The notes beneath the pieces were generated by a model, which was given only the letters and a program-made list of their open reading frames with translations, was not told the origin of the DNA and searched no databases. Positions 1 to 7,347 of a stretch of DNA of 64,000 nucleotides are shown here, one piece after another (within the stretch, counting starts at the first letter, position 1; each line of letters starts with the position of its first letter). This DNA is from Pseudomonas sp. GM41(2012) (GTDB taxonomy: Bacteria; Pseudomonadota; Gammaproteobacteria; Pseudomonadales; Pseudomonadaceae): positions 186,001-250,000 of the forward strand of contig NZ_AKJN02000005.1 in the NCBI RefSeq assembly GCF_000282315.2. The letters run 5' to 3'. The position numbers were made by a program, and so were the translations under genes.

Positions 1-2
1 GC

Positions 3-539
3 GAGTCGCCGCCGATGGGCTGCGTGCTGCGCTGCGTAGAGTGCCCGCCGGTGGGCGGCGACACCATGTGGGCCAACATGGTCGAGGCCTACGCTCGTTT
101 GCCGGAGGACGTAAAGGTCAAGATTGCCGACCTGCGCGCCCGTCACAGCATTGAAGCAAGCTTTGGCGCCGCCATGCCGATCGAAAAACGTCTGGCGCTC
201 AAGGCGATGTACCCGGATGCCGAGCACCCGGTGGTGCGCACTCATCCGGAAACCGGGGAGAAGGTGCTGTTCGTCAACGCCTTCACCACGCACTTGAGCA
301 ACTACCACACCCCCGAGCGGGTGCGCTTCGGCCAGGACGCCAACCCTGGCGCGAGCGAGTTGCTGCGCTACCTGATCAGCCAGGCCTACATCCCCGAGTA
401 TCAGGTGCGCTGGCGCTGGAAACCCAACAGCATCGCCATCTGGGACAACCGCAGCACCCAGCACTACGCCGTCATGGATTACCCGCCGTGTCATCGCAAG
501 ATGGAGCGTGCCGGGATCATCGGCGACAAGACCTACTGA
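3..539 (+). CDS. TauD/TfdA-family Fe(II)/2-oxoglutarate dioxygenase, C-terminal part
   Basis: The reading frame is open from the window edge to the TGA at 537-539, so the N-terminus lies outside. The visible part has the family's typical ending: a GGDTMWANM stretch near the start, THPETGEKVLFVN in the middle, and the C-terminal IWDNRSTQHYAVMDY followed by HRKMER, where the family places the distal iron-binding histidine and the arginine that holds 2-oxoglutarate. Members such as TauD and AtsK oxidise sulfonates, sulfate esters or other small substrates in the cytoplasm. The gene is followed 87 bp later by a BKACE-type gene in the same direction, suggesting one catabolic operon. The substrate cannot be read from this fragment; organosulfur or carnitine-like compounds are both possible. 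Confidence 0.85.
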   Translation, partial: ESPPMGCVLRCVECPPVGGDTMWANMVEAYARLPEDVKVKIADLRARHSIEASFGAAMPIEKRLALKAMYPDAEHPVVRTHPETGEKVLFVNAFTTHLSNYHTPERVRFGQDANPGASELLRYLISQAYIPEYQVRWRWKPNSIAIWDNRSTQHYAVMDYPPCHRKMERAGIIGDKTY

Positions 540-626
540 TCGACCCCTTCTGCATTCGCACTCGTAAACACGTCTGCCCGGCACGATCCCGGGTGGGCGC
601 GACAATCATAAAAACAGGAGTAACTC

Positions 627-1679
627 ATGCAATTCTTCGACGATTCCCTGCACCCGGAAAACATGGAAAAGGTGGTCATCACCGTGGCCCCGTACGGCCC
701 GGAATGGATGCCGGAAGACTTCCCCGAAGACATCCCGCTGACCATGGACGAACAGGTGCAAAAAGCGGTCGAATGTTATGAGGCCGGCGCCACCGTCTTG
801 CACTTGCACGTGCGCGAGCTGGACGGCAAGGGTTCCAAGCGTCTGTCCAAATTCAACGAATTGATCGCCGGCGTGCGTGAAGCCGTGCCGGACATGATCA
901 TCCAGGTCGGTGGTTCGATTTCCTTCGCGCCGGAAAGCGATGGCGAAGCCGCCAAGTGGCTGTCTGACGATACGCGCCACATGCTGGCCGAGCTGACGCC
1001 AAAACCGGATCAGGTCACGGTGGCGATCAACACCACCCAGATGAACATCATGGAACTGCTGTATCCGGAATACCTGGAAGGCACGTCCCTGGCCAATCCC
1101 CTGTATCAGGCCGCCTACAGTGAAATGACCGTTCCGGCAGGTCCGGCCTGGGTCGCCGAGCACCTCAAGCGTCTGATGGACAACGGCATCCAGCCGCATT
1201 TCCAGCTGACCGGCATGCACGCCATGGAAACCCTCGAGCGTCTGGTGCGCAGGGGCGTCTACAAGGGCCCGTTGAACCTGACCTGGATCGGTATTGGTGG
1301 CGGTTTCGATGGCCCCAATCCGTTCAACTTCTTCAACTTCATCCACCGCGCGCCAGACGGTTGCACCCTGACCTCCGAGTCGCTGCTCAAGAACGTCATG
1401 CCGTTCAACACCATGTCGATGGCCATGGGTATGCACCCGCGTGTGGGCAATGAAGACACTATCATTGATCACAAGGGCGATCGTTTCGGCTCAGTTGCGC
1501 AGATCAAGCAGACCGTGCGTATCGCCCATGAACTGGGTCGCGAAATCGCCACCGGTAAAGAAGCCCGTGAGATCTACCGCATCGGCGTGCAGTACCAGAG
1601 CATCGAAGAAACGCTGCTGGCCAACGGCATGGCCCCCAACCGCAAGGCTGGGCAGAAAGGTGTGCCGCAACGCGGCTGA
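627..1679 (+). CDS. BKACE-family beta-keto acid cleavage enzyme (DUF849)
   Basis: This 350-residue protein has the DUF849/BKACE look: a TIM-barrel beginning VVITVAPYG, an HxH zinc motif at residues 59-61 (LHLHVRE), a QVGGS stretch and a C-terminal segment NEDTI. Family members condense a beta-keto acid with acetyl-CoA to give acetoacetate and a new CoA ester; known substrates include 3-keto-5-aminohexanoate and dehydrocarnitine. The start is an ATG preceded by AGGAG. It lies between a TauD-like dioxygenase and an MFS transporter, so it probably performs the carbon-carbon cleavage step of the same pathway. The actual beta-keto acid is not evident. A member acting on dehydrocarnitine would fit an aerobic pseudomonad but cannot be distinguished here. 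Confidence 0.9.
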   Translation: MQFFDDSLHPENMEKVVITVAPYGPEWMPEDFPEDIPLTMDEQVQKAVECYEAGATVLHLHVRELDGKGSKRLSKFNELIAGVREAVPDMIIQVGGSISFAPESDGEAAKWLSDDTRHMLAELTPKPDQVTVAINTTQMNIMELLYPEYLEGTSLANPLYQAAYSEMTVPAGPAWVAEHLKRLMDNGIQPHFQLTGMHAMETLERLVRRGVYKGPLNLTWIGIGGGFDGPNPFNFFNFIHRAPDGCTLTSESLLKNVMPFNTMSMAMGMHPRVGNEDTIIDHKGDRFGSVAQIKQTVRIAHELGREIATGKEAREIYRIGVQYQSIEETLLANGMAPNRKAGQKGVPQRG

Positions 1680-1771
1680 TCGGCAGACGAAGCGGGAGGT
1701 CGATGGCCTCCCGCTCGCTGCACTGCAACACGCTTGATAACAACAATAAAACAAAGCTTTGAGGAGGCTGC

Positions 1772-3100
1772 ATGGCCTTTCACCCAATCGCCGCAGACGA
1801 TGACGACTGTGCTGTCGGTGTTGCGCGACCGTATGCCTGGATCGTCTTCGCACTGACGTTCGGGCTGTTGATTTCCGATTACATGTCACGCCAGGTGTTG
1901 AACGCGGTGTTCCCGATGCTCAAGGGCGAATGGGCCCTGAGCGACGGTCAGCTCGGCCTGCTCAGTGGCATTGTCGCGCTGATGGTGGGGCTGCTGACGT
2001 TTCCGCTGTCATTGCTGGCGGATCGCTTCGGCCGGGTCAAGAGCCTGGCGCTGATGGCCTTGCTGTGGAGTCTGGCGACGCTGGGTTGCGCAGTGGCGCA
2101 GGACTATCAGCAGATGTTCATTGCACGATTCATGGTCGGCGTCGGCGAAGCGGCGTACGGCAGCGTCGGCATCGCGGTGGTGATTTCGGTATTTCCCAAA
2201 CACCTGCGCGCAACGCTGGCCAGTGCCTTCATGGCGGGCGGCATGTTCGGTTCGGTATTAGGGATGGCGCTGGGCGGTGCAATCGCCGCCAAGCTTGGCT
2301 GGCGCTGGTCGTTTGCCGGCATGGCGCTGTTCGGCCTGCTGCTGGCAGTGCTTTACCCGATCATCGTCAAGGAAGCACGCATTGCGCCGCAACGTGCCTC
2401 CCTGGCGGCGAACAAGGCGGCGGCAGCGGTCAAGCGTCCGTTGCGTACGCTGTTTTCCAGCCGTTCGGTGATCGCTGCCTACATCGGCAGTGGCTTGCAA
2501 CTGTTCGTCGGCGGCACCGTGATTGTGTGGATGCCCAGTTACCTCAATCGTTATTACGACATGGCCACGGATAAGGCGGGCGGCGTCGCGGCGATCATCG
2601 TGCTGTGCAGCGGTGCGGGGATGATCCTGTGCGGCATGCTCAGCGATCGACTGTCGCGCCATTCGCCGGAGCGCAAAGTCACTTTGGCCATCACCTATTG
2701 CCTGGGCAGTTGCCTGTTGTTGTCGGCGGCGTTCGCCCTGCCGGCAGGGCCTGTGCAATTGGTGCTGATCTGCCTGGGCATGTTGATTGCCGCCGGCACG
2801 ACCGGCCCTTGCGGAGCGATGGTTGCCAACCTGACCCATTACTCAGTCCACGGCACGGCCTTCGCCACGCTGACCCTGGCCAACAACATGCTGGGGCTGG
2901 CACCTGGGCCGTTCATCACCGGCAAGGTGTCCGACCTCATTGGCTTGCAGGCTGCTTTTCAATTAGTGCCGCTGGTCAGCATCGCGGCTGGGGCCGTGTT
3001 CTTTTATGCCAAGTGTCATTACCACAAGGACATTGCCCGGCTTAAGGGCGAGCACGTCCACGATTCGATTAGCAAAGCGGTGTTAGAGGTGAAGTTGTGA
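1772..3100 (+). CDS. MFS transporter
   Basis: The 442-residue protein has about twelve hydrophobic segments and the major facilitator signature between segments two and three (LADRFGRVKSLAL), with a related motif in the second half (GMLSDRLSRHSPERK). The start ATG follows a strong GAGGAGG ribosome-binding site. It sits 92 bp after the BKACE gene and its stop overlaps the GTG start of the next gene, so it belongs to the same transcription unit. It most likely imports the substrate of the pathway across the inner membrane, possibly a small organic anion or zwitterion. The specific substrate is inferred only from the neighbourhood. Confidence 0.9.
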   Translation: MAFHPIAADDDDCAVGVARPYAWIVFALTFGLLISDYMSRQVLNAVFPMLKGEWALSDGQLGLLSGIVALMVGLLTFPLSLLADRFGRVKSLALMALLWSLATLGCAVAQDYQQMFIARFMVGVGEAAYGSVGIAVVISVFPKHLRATLASAFMAGGMFGSVLGMALGGAIAAKLGWRWSFAGMALFGLLLAVLYPIIVKEARIAPQRASLAANKAAAAVKRPLRTLFSSRSVIAAYIGSGLQLFVGGTVIVWMPSYLNRYYDMATDKAGGVAAIIVLCSGAGMILCGMLSDRLSRHSPERKVTLAITYCLGSCLLLSAAFALPAGPVQLVLICLGMLIAAGTTGPCGAMVANLTHYSVHGTAFATLTLANNMLGLAPGPFITGKVSDLIGLQAAFQLVPLVSIAAGAVFFYAKCHYHKDIARLKGEHVHDSISKAVLEVKL

Positions 3101-3759
3101 GTAGTCGTTTACGTATTGATGTGTTCTTCGATTTCATCTGCCCCTGGTGCCTGATCGGCAAGCGTCAACTGGAGCATGCGCAGGTACAGTTTCGCAGTCG
3201 CCACCCGGATGTGCAGATCACCACGGTGTGGCATGGCGTGCAGTTGCTGCCTCAGTTGCCGGTACAAGGTGAGCCCTTCGCCGATTTCTACCGCAAGCGT
3301 CTGGGCAATGCCGACGCTATGACCATGCGCCAGGCCCAGGTACAGCAGGCTGCCGCGGCGGTTGGACTGGCCATCGACCTCAGCCACATCGAGACGATGC
3401 CCAACACCGCAGACGCCCACCGTTTGTTCGAACGAGTCAGCGTATTGGGCAATGCTGCTCAGCGTGAAATGTTGCTCGAACGGCTGTTCACCGCTTATTT
3501 CCGCAAACGCGAAAACCTGGGGTGCCGCGAGACCTTGCTCGCCATTGCCCGCTCCTGCGGCATCGATGCGGACGTCGTGCTCGATTGCCTGAGGGGCGAC
3601 GCCACGCCATTCGATGGCTTCCCCGGCGCGACCAGTGGGGTGCCGAGCTTTCAGTTCGACCGTCGCATGACGGTGATCGGTGCACAACCTGCTCAGGCGC
3701 TGCTCGGGGCCATGAGCCAGGCACTGAAAGAAAGTGATCACGAGCGGCAACCTGCATGA
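3097..3759 (+). CDS. DsbA-family oxidoreductase (FrnE/HCCA-isomerase-like)
   Basis: This 220-residue cytoplasmic protein begins IDVFFDFICPWCLIGKRQLE, giving a thioredoxin-fold CPWC redox pair at residues 15-18, and has the alpha-helical insertion typical of the FrnE and 2-hydroxychromene-2-carboxylate isomerase branch of DsbA. There is no signal peptide, so it does not act as periplasmic DsbA. Translation starts at a GTG that overlaps the TGA of the MFS gene, with AGAGGTG upstream, and its own stop overlaps the ATG of the Rieske gene. It is thus translationally coupled within the operon. It may act as a glutathione- or thiol-dependent isomerase or reductase in the pathway. The exact chemistry is unknown. 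Confidence 0.82.
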   Translation: MSSRLRIDVFFDFICPWCLIGKRQLEHAQVQFRSRHPDVQITTVWHGVQLLPQLPVQGEPFADFYRKRLGNADAMTMRQAQVQQAAAAVGLAIDLSHIETMPNTADAHRLFERVSVLGNAAQREMLLERLFTAYFRKRENLGCRETLLAIARSCGIDADVVLDCLRGDATPFDGFPGATSGVPSFQFDRRMTVIGAQPAQALLGAMSQALKESDHERQPA

Positions 3760-4082
3760 ACCGGCGTATCCCCGTGCCTGTCGGAAAACTCCCGCAGGCG
3801 GGCGGTCGTGCACTGTTCGAATTCGATAACAAAAGCCTGGCGTTATTCAACGTCGAAGGTGACGTGTTCGCCATCGACGACAGTTGCCCGCACCAGGGCG
3901 CCTCGCTGTGTGGCGGGCGCCTTGAGGGGCGAGTGATTCAGTGCTGCGCCCATGGCTTGCGCTTCGATTTGCGCAGCGGCTACTTGCTCAATTCCACCGC
4001 AGTCAAAGTCACCAACTACCCGGTCGAGATTATCGACGGCCAGGCATTCATCGTCATCGTTCCCGAGGAGTCCGCGCCATGA
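3756..4082 (+). CDS. small Rieske [2Fe-2S] ferredoxin-like protein
   Basis: The 108-residue protein is a stand-alone Rieske domain. The ligands are visible as C44-x-H46 (SCPHQG) and C63-x-x-H66 (CCAHGLRF). Such proteins pass electrons from a reductase to an oxygenase, or serve as assimilatory nitrite-reductase small-subunit-like carriers. Its ATG overlaps the stop of the DsbA-like gene, and its own TGA overlaps the ATG of the YeiH-like gene. No ring-hydroxylating oxygenase large subunit occurs within the visible part of the operon, so its redox partner is unknown and may lie upstream of the window. Confidence 0.88.
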   Translation: MNRRIPVPVGKLPQAGGRALFEFDNKSLALFNVEGDVFAIDDSCPHQGASLCGGRLEGRVIQCCAHGLRFDLRSGYLLNSTAVKVTNYPVEIIDGQAFIVIVPEESAP

Positions 4083-5089
4083 GCGCCATCGCTCTCACCC
4101 GTATCCACAGCCGAACGCGCGAATTGGCGCCGGGCTTTATCGTCAGTCTGATCGTTGCAGCGGCTGCGTCCTTTTTGTCCGAGCACTACGGCGCGCCGGT
4201 GATGCTGTTTGCTTTGTTGCTGGGCATGGCGGTGAACTTCCTGGCCGGTGACGGTGCCTGCAAGGCTGGCATCGAGTTCACGGCGCGCACCGTGTTGCGC
4301 ATTGGTGTGGCGCTGCTGGGCATGCGCATCACCCTCGAACAGATGGCTGCGCTGGGCTGGAAGCCTGTGGCCCTGGTGGTGATTCTGGTGGTGGTGACCA
4401 TCGGCGTTTCAGTGATCGCAGCCAAGGCGCTGGGCTTTCAGCGTTTGTTCGGCATGCTCACCGGGGGCGCCACGGCGATTTGTGGTGCATCGGCCGCGTT
4501 GGCGCTGGCGGCGGCATTGCCGAACCATCCGCAGAAAGAACGCGCGACGTTATTCACGGTGATCGGGGTGTCGGCGCTGTCGACCCTGGCGATGATCGTG
4601 TACCCGATGATTGCCAACTGGCTGTCGTTGTCGCCACAAGTGGCGGGCGTGCTCCTGGGGGCGACCATTCACGATGTCGCCCAAGTGGTCGGTGCCGGTT
4701 ACAGCATGTCGACCGAGACTGGCGATACGGCCACGGTGGTCAAGCTGATGCGGGTTGCCATGCTGCTGCCGGTGATCGTCTGTGCCGCCATGATCACCCG
4801 CATGCAGGGCGCCGACCCGACCGGCAAACGACCGCCGCTGCTGCCATGGTTCGCTGTCGGGTTTCTGATTCTGGCCTGCATCAACAGCACCGGCTGGGTG
4901 GCCCCGGTGGTGCAGGGATCGGTCAATGAATTGTCGCGCTGGTGCCTGGTGGTTTCCATCAGCGCTCTGGGCATGAAAACCCAACTCAAGGAGCTGGCCG
5001 CTGTCGGCATCAAGCCGATCCTGTTGATGGTGGGGGAGACGGTATTTCTCGTCGTGCTGGTGCTGTTGTTGCTGCGTTGGGGGCTTTAG
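4079..5089 (+). CDS. YeiH-family putative sulfate exporter (UPF0324)
   Basis: The 336-residue inner-membrane protein has about ten hydrophobic helices and the UPF0324 hallmarks GIALLGMRI-like (VALLGMRIT) and GATAICGASAALA, with GATIHDVAQVVGAG in the second half. The ATG at 4079 forms an ATGA overlap with the Rieske stop; an in-frame upstream extension would run antiphase over the Rieske gene and is rejected. Homologues are annotated as putative sulfate or sulfonate exporters, but the function is mostly inferred. Its presence with a TauD-like dioxygenase fits a pathway that releases sulfite or sulfate, which would be disposed of by this protein. Confidence 0.85.
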   Translation: MSAIALTRIHSRTRELAPGFIVSLIVAAAASFLSEHYGAPVMLFALLLGMAVNFLAGDGACKAGIEFTARTVLRIGVALLGMRITLEQMAALGWKPVALVVILVVVTIGVSVIAAKALGFQRLFGMLTGGATAICGASAALALAAALPNHPQKERATLFTVIGVSALSTLAMIVYPMIANWLSLSPQVAGVLLGATIHDVAQVVGAGYSMSTETGDTATVVKLMRVAMLLPVIVCAAMITRMQGADPTGKRPPLLPWFAVGFLILACINSTGWVAPVVQGSVNELSRWCLVVSISALGMKTQLKELAAVGIKPILLMVGETVFLVVLVLLLLRWGL

Positions 5090-5121
5090 AACCTGACGCA
5101 AAACGCTTTATGGCAGGGCTG

Positions 5122-5217
5122 CACTGCGGTCGACTCCTAGTCGCAGTGGGGCTCCCGACCGGTGTCACAAACGCCGGTTTTTTGCGGCGACTGTACCAGC
5201 AGTCGCCGTTTTTTTTT
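5122..5217 (+). terminator. stem-loops downstream of the YeiH gene, including a bidirectional-type terminator
   Basis: Three stem-loops lie between convergent genes. CACTGCG at 5122-5128 pairs with CGCAGTG at 5142-5148. ACCGG at 5158-5162 pairs with CCGGT at 5174-5178, followed by a T run. GGCGACTG at 5186-5193 pairs with CAGTCGCC at 5200-5207, followed by nine T residues. The last two are good rho-independent terminators for the operon ending at 5089. Confidence 0.75.
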
Positions 5218-5247
5218 GTGGAAGTCCCAGGGGGCCTTTCAGTCGTC

Positions 5248-6297
5248 TCAGGGTTCCGTGGGGGCGGGCAGGGTGCTCGGCTCGCTGGGTGCCTTGGGTT
5301 GTTTTTGCGCGCTGCGCCAAGCCGCCGGCGGCATGCCGAACTGGGTGATGAACCAGCGTGTGAAGGAACTCGCCATGGAGTAGCCGAGCATGTCGGCGAT
5401 CCGGCCCAACGAGTAATTCGGGTTTTCCAGGTAGCGCAACACCAGGTCACGGCGCACGTCGTTGATCAGGTCGTTGAAGGCGCAGCCGTCGTCTTTGAGG
5501 CGACGTTGCAGGGTGCGTACGTTCATACCCTGGGTCTGGGCGATCTGCTCGATGGTGGCGCGTCCCATCGGCAGCAGCAGGTAGATGGCTTTGCGCACCT
5601 CGAACAGCATCGAAGGGCCTTCGTGGTTCAGCAGTGAGTCGAGGTAACTCTGGGCGTAGCGCGCCATGGCCGGGTCGGCATGGGGGTTGGTCATGTCGAG
5701 GCTGGCATTGGGACAGACGATGCCATTGAACTCGCTGCCGAACTCCAGTTTGCAGCCGAACAGACGGCGATGCAGTTGCAGGTTGTCGGGAGGCTGGTGC
5801 GTGAAGTTGACGCTGTAGGGTTGCCAGTGTGCGCCGAGCAGGGCAGCGCACAGGCGGAACATCACCCCGATCGCCAGTTCATTGGCTTGTCGGCAGGGCA
5901 TCGGCGATTCGGTGACCACCTCTTCGCGAATGATCACCATCTTGCCCGCCTCCTCGATGAAGAGGGCCAGCGAATCGTTCATCAGATGACGGTAGTGAAC
6001 CAACACTTGCAAGGTGTCACGCAACGTACGCTGATGACTGAGCAGCAGACTGACCACGCCGAAGTCCGAGAGCTGGCGCGACTCGGCCATGCTCAGGCCG
6101 AAACTCTGGCAGCCACTGGCGACGGCCGAGTCCTCCAGCAGACGCACGGCGGCATCGATGGGAATGCGATGTTCAGGGGCTTGCAGCTTGGCTTTGCTCA
6201 AGCCGACGCCGGCCAGTACATCGCGCGGGTTGAACCCCAGGTACTGAGTGACCTCCAGGTAGTTGGTCAAGACGGCGGCGCGAACAAGCTTGGGCAT
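5248..6297 (-). CDS. AraC-family regulator (OruR-like, arabinose-binding-like N-domain)
   Basis: The roughly 349-residue protein has an N-terminal ligand-binding domain of the type found in OruR and related pseudomonad AraC regulators (about residues 15-200) and a C-terminal AraC double helix-turn-helix (RTLQRRLKDDG, then IADMLGYSMASSFTRWF at about 300-320). The ATG at 6297 (protein MPKLVRAAV) follows AGGAAAG and suits the family's usual N-terminus better than an ATG 33 bp upstream. It ends in a proline-rich tail. The gene is divergent from the hydrolase and DUF1302 operon on its right, so it probably activates that operon in response to a lipid-like or organic-acid ligand. Regulation of the left operon is less likely because they are convergent. 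Confidence 0.85.
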   Translation of the reverse strand: MPKLVRAAVLTNYLEVTQYLGFNPRDVLAGVGLSKAKLQAPEHRIPIDAAVRLLEDSAVASGCQSFGLSMAESRQLSDFGVVSLLLSHQRTLRDTLQVLVHYRHLMNDSLALFIEEAGKMVIIREEVVTESPMPCRQANELAIGVMFRLCAALLGAHWQPYSVNFTHQPPDNLQLHRRLFGCKLEFGSEFNGIVCPNASLDMTNPHADPAMARYAQSYLDSLLNHEGPSMLFEVRKAIYLLLPMGRATIEQIAQTQGMNVRTLQRRLKDDGCAFNDLINDVRRDLVLRYLENPNYSLGRIADMLGYSMASSFTRWFITQFGMPPAAWRSAQKQPKAPSEPSTLPAPTEP

Positions 6298-6653
6298 GCG
6301 AAGGTCTTTCCTGGGCCGGTTGCGATTCAAATTTGCGTGGCGACTATATCCAGCACATCAACAATTGAACAGTTGTGACGTTGGCGAGGGCGCTCGCTAA
6401 ATGCTGTCCAAAATCACACCGTCGTTGTACAGCAATCGACGCTCACCCATTGATTACAGTGAGCTGTAGAGAACCTGCGGGGATATTCGACCAATGGTCG
6501 CTGTGTGCCCAACACCTGGAAATTTGTCATGAAAAGAAAAGTGCCTGACGTCTAATGAAAAGCGCCTCGGGCGGGCGCTCTTTAATGTCAGTCCTACAAG
6601 AAGCCCCTGGCGAACAGAGCCAGTCGAGTCATCGAGAAAGCGAAGGTGTTGAA
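6298..6653. promoter_or_regulatory. divergent intergenic region between the AraC regulator and the hydrolase
   Basis: This 356-bp stretch holds no convincing gene. It must contain promoters for both divergent genes and probably the regulator's binding sites, but no clear sigma-70 or sigma-54 elements could be picked out by eye. A short stem-loop, AGCGCC at 6561-6566 with GGCGCT at 6574-6579 followed by CTTTAA, could be a weak terminator or leader hairpin. Confidence 0.4.
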
Positions 6654-7220
6654 GTGAACAAACTGCAAACTGCAGCAACCGTTCTGATCGTACCAGGTCT
6701 GCGCGAGCACGTTGCCGAGCATTGGCAAACGCTGCTTGAAACCAGGCTGTGCAAGGTACGCAGTGTGCCGCCGCTGGACACCGACAAGCTTGATTGCAGC
6801 AAGCGGGTCGAAGCGATTCAGCATGAGCTGGAACAGATCGACGGGCCTGTGATTCTGGTCGCTCACAGCGCCGGCGTGTTGATGGTTGCGCACTGGGCTG
6901 CGCGGCACAGTCGGCCGATCAAAGGCGCGCTGCTGGCCGCTCCGCCGGACCTCGATGCCCAATGGCCGCAAGGCTACCCATCCGTTGAAACCCTGCGTAC
7001 CCAGGGTTGGGACCCTCTACCCAAAGGCCGGTTGCCGTTCCGCAGTCTAGTGGCCGCCAGTACCAACGACCACCTCGCCAGCCTGAACGCCGCCACGCGC
7101 ATGGCCGAAGGCTGGGGCAGCGAACTGCTCAATCTCGGCGAAGTCGGTCATCTCAATCCTGCTGCCGGGTATGGGCACTGGCCACAAGCCGAAGCCCTCA
7201 TCCTCGAGCTGGATCGCTAG
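6654..7220 (+). CDS. RBBP9/YdeN-family alpha/beta hydrolase
   Basis: The 188-residue protein is a compact alpha/beta hydrolase. It opens TVLIVPGLREHVAEHWQ, has the nucleophile motif AHSAG with serine at about residue 72, and ends with the GEVGHLNPAAGYGHW motif carrying the catalytic histidine, all typical of RBBP9/YdeN serine hydrolases. The GTG at 6654 is preferred because GAAGG precedes it and the conserved domain starts eight residues in; an ATG 99 bp upstream would add an unrelated leader. It precedes the DUF1302 operon in the same direction and may cleave an ester or thioester for that pathway. Its substrate is unknown. Confidence 0.8.
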   Translation: MNKLQTAATVLIVPGLREHVAEHWQTLLETRLCKVRSVPPLDTDKLDCSKRVEAIQHELEQIDGPVILVAHSAGVLMVAHWAARHSRPIKGALLAAPPDLDAQWPQGYPSVETLRTQGWDPLPKGRLPFRSLVAASTNDHLASLNAATRMAEGWGSELLNLGEVGHLNPAAGYGHWPQAEALILELDR

Positions 7221-7276
7221 TTCAGGCGCCGGTTGGCCCGCGCCATCCGGCATTTGCCCTCACTCCTGAAACCGTA

Positions 7277-7296
7277 AACCCCTGGAACAAGGGGTT
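7277..7296 (+). other. short stem-loop upstream of the DUF1302 gene
   Basis: AACCCC at 7277-7282 pairs with GGGGTT at 7291-7296 across an eight-base loop. There is no T tract, so it may be a leader hairpin or a weak attenuator between the hydrolase gene and the DUF1302 gene. Confidence 0.3.
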
Positions 7297-7347
7297 GCGC
7301 GAGGGCGGCTGCGCTTAAAACAAATACAAAAAGGCGGAGACAACGCA

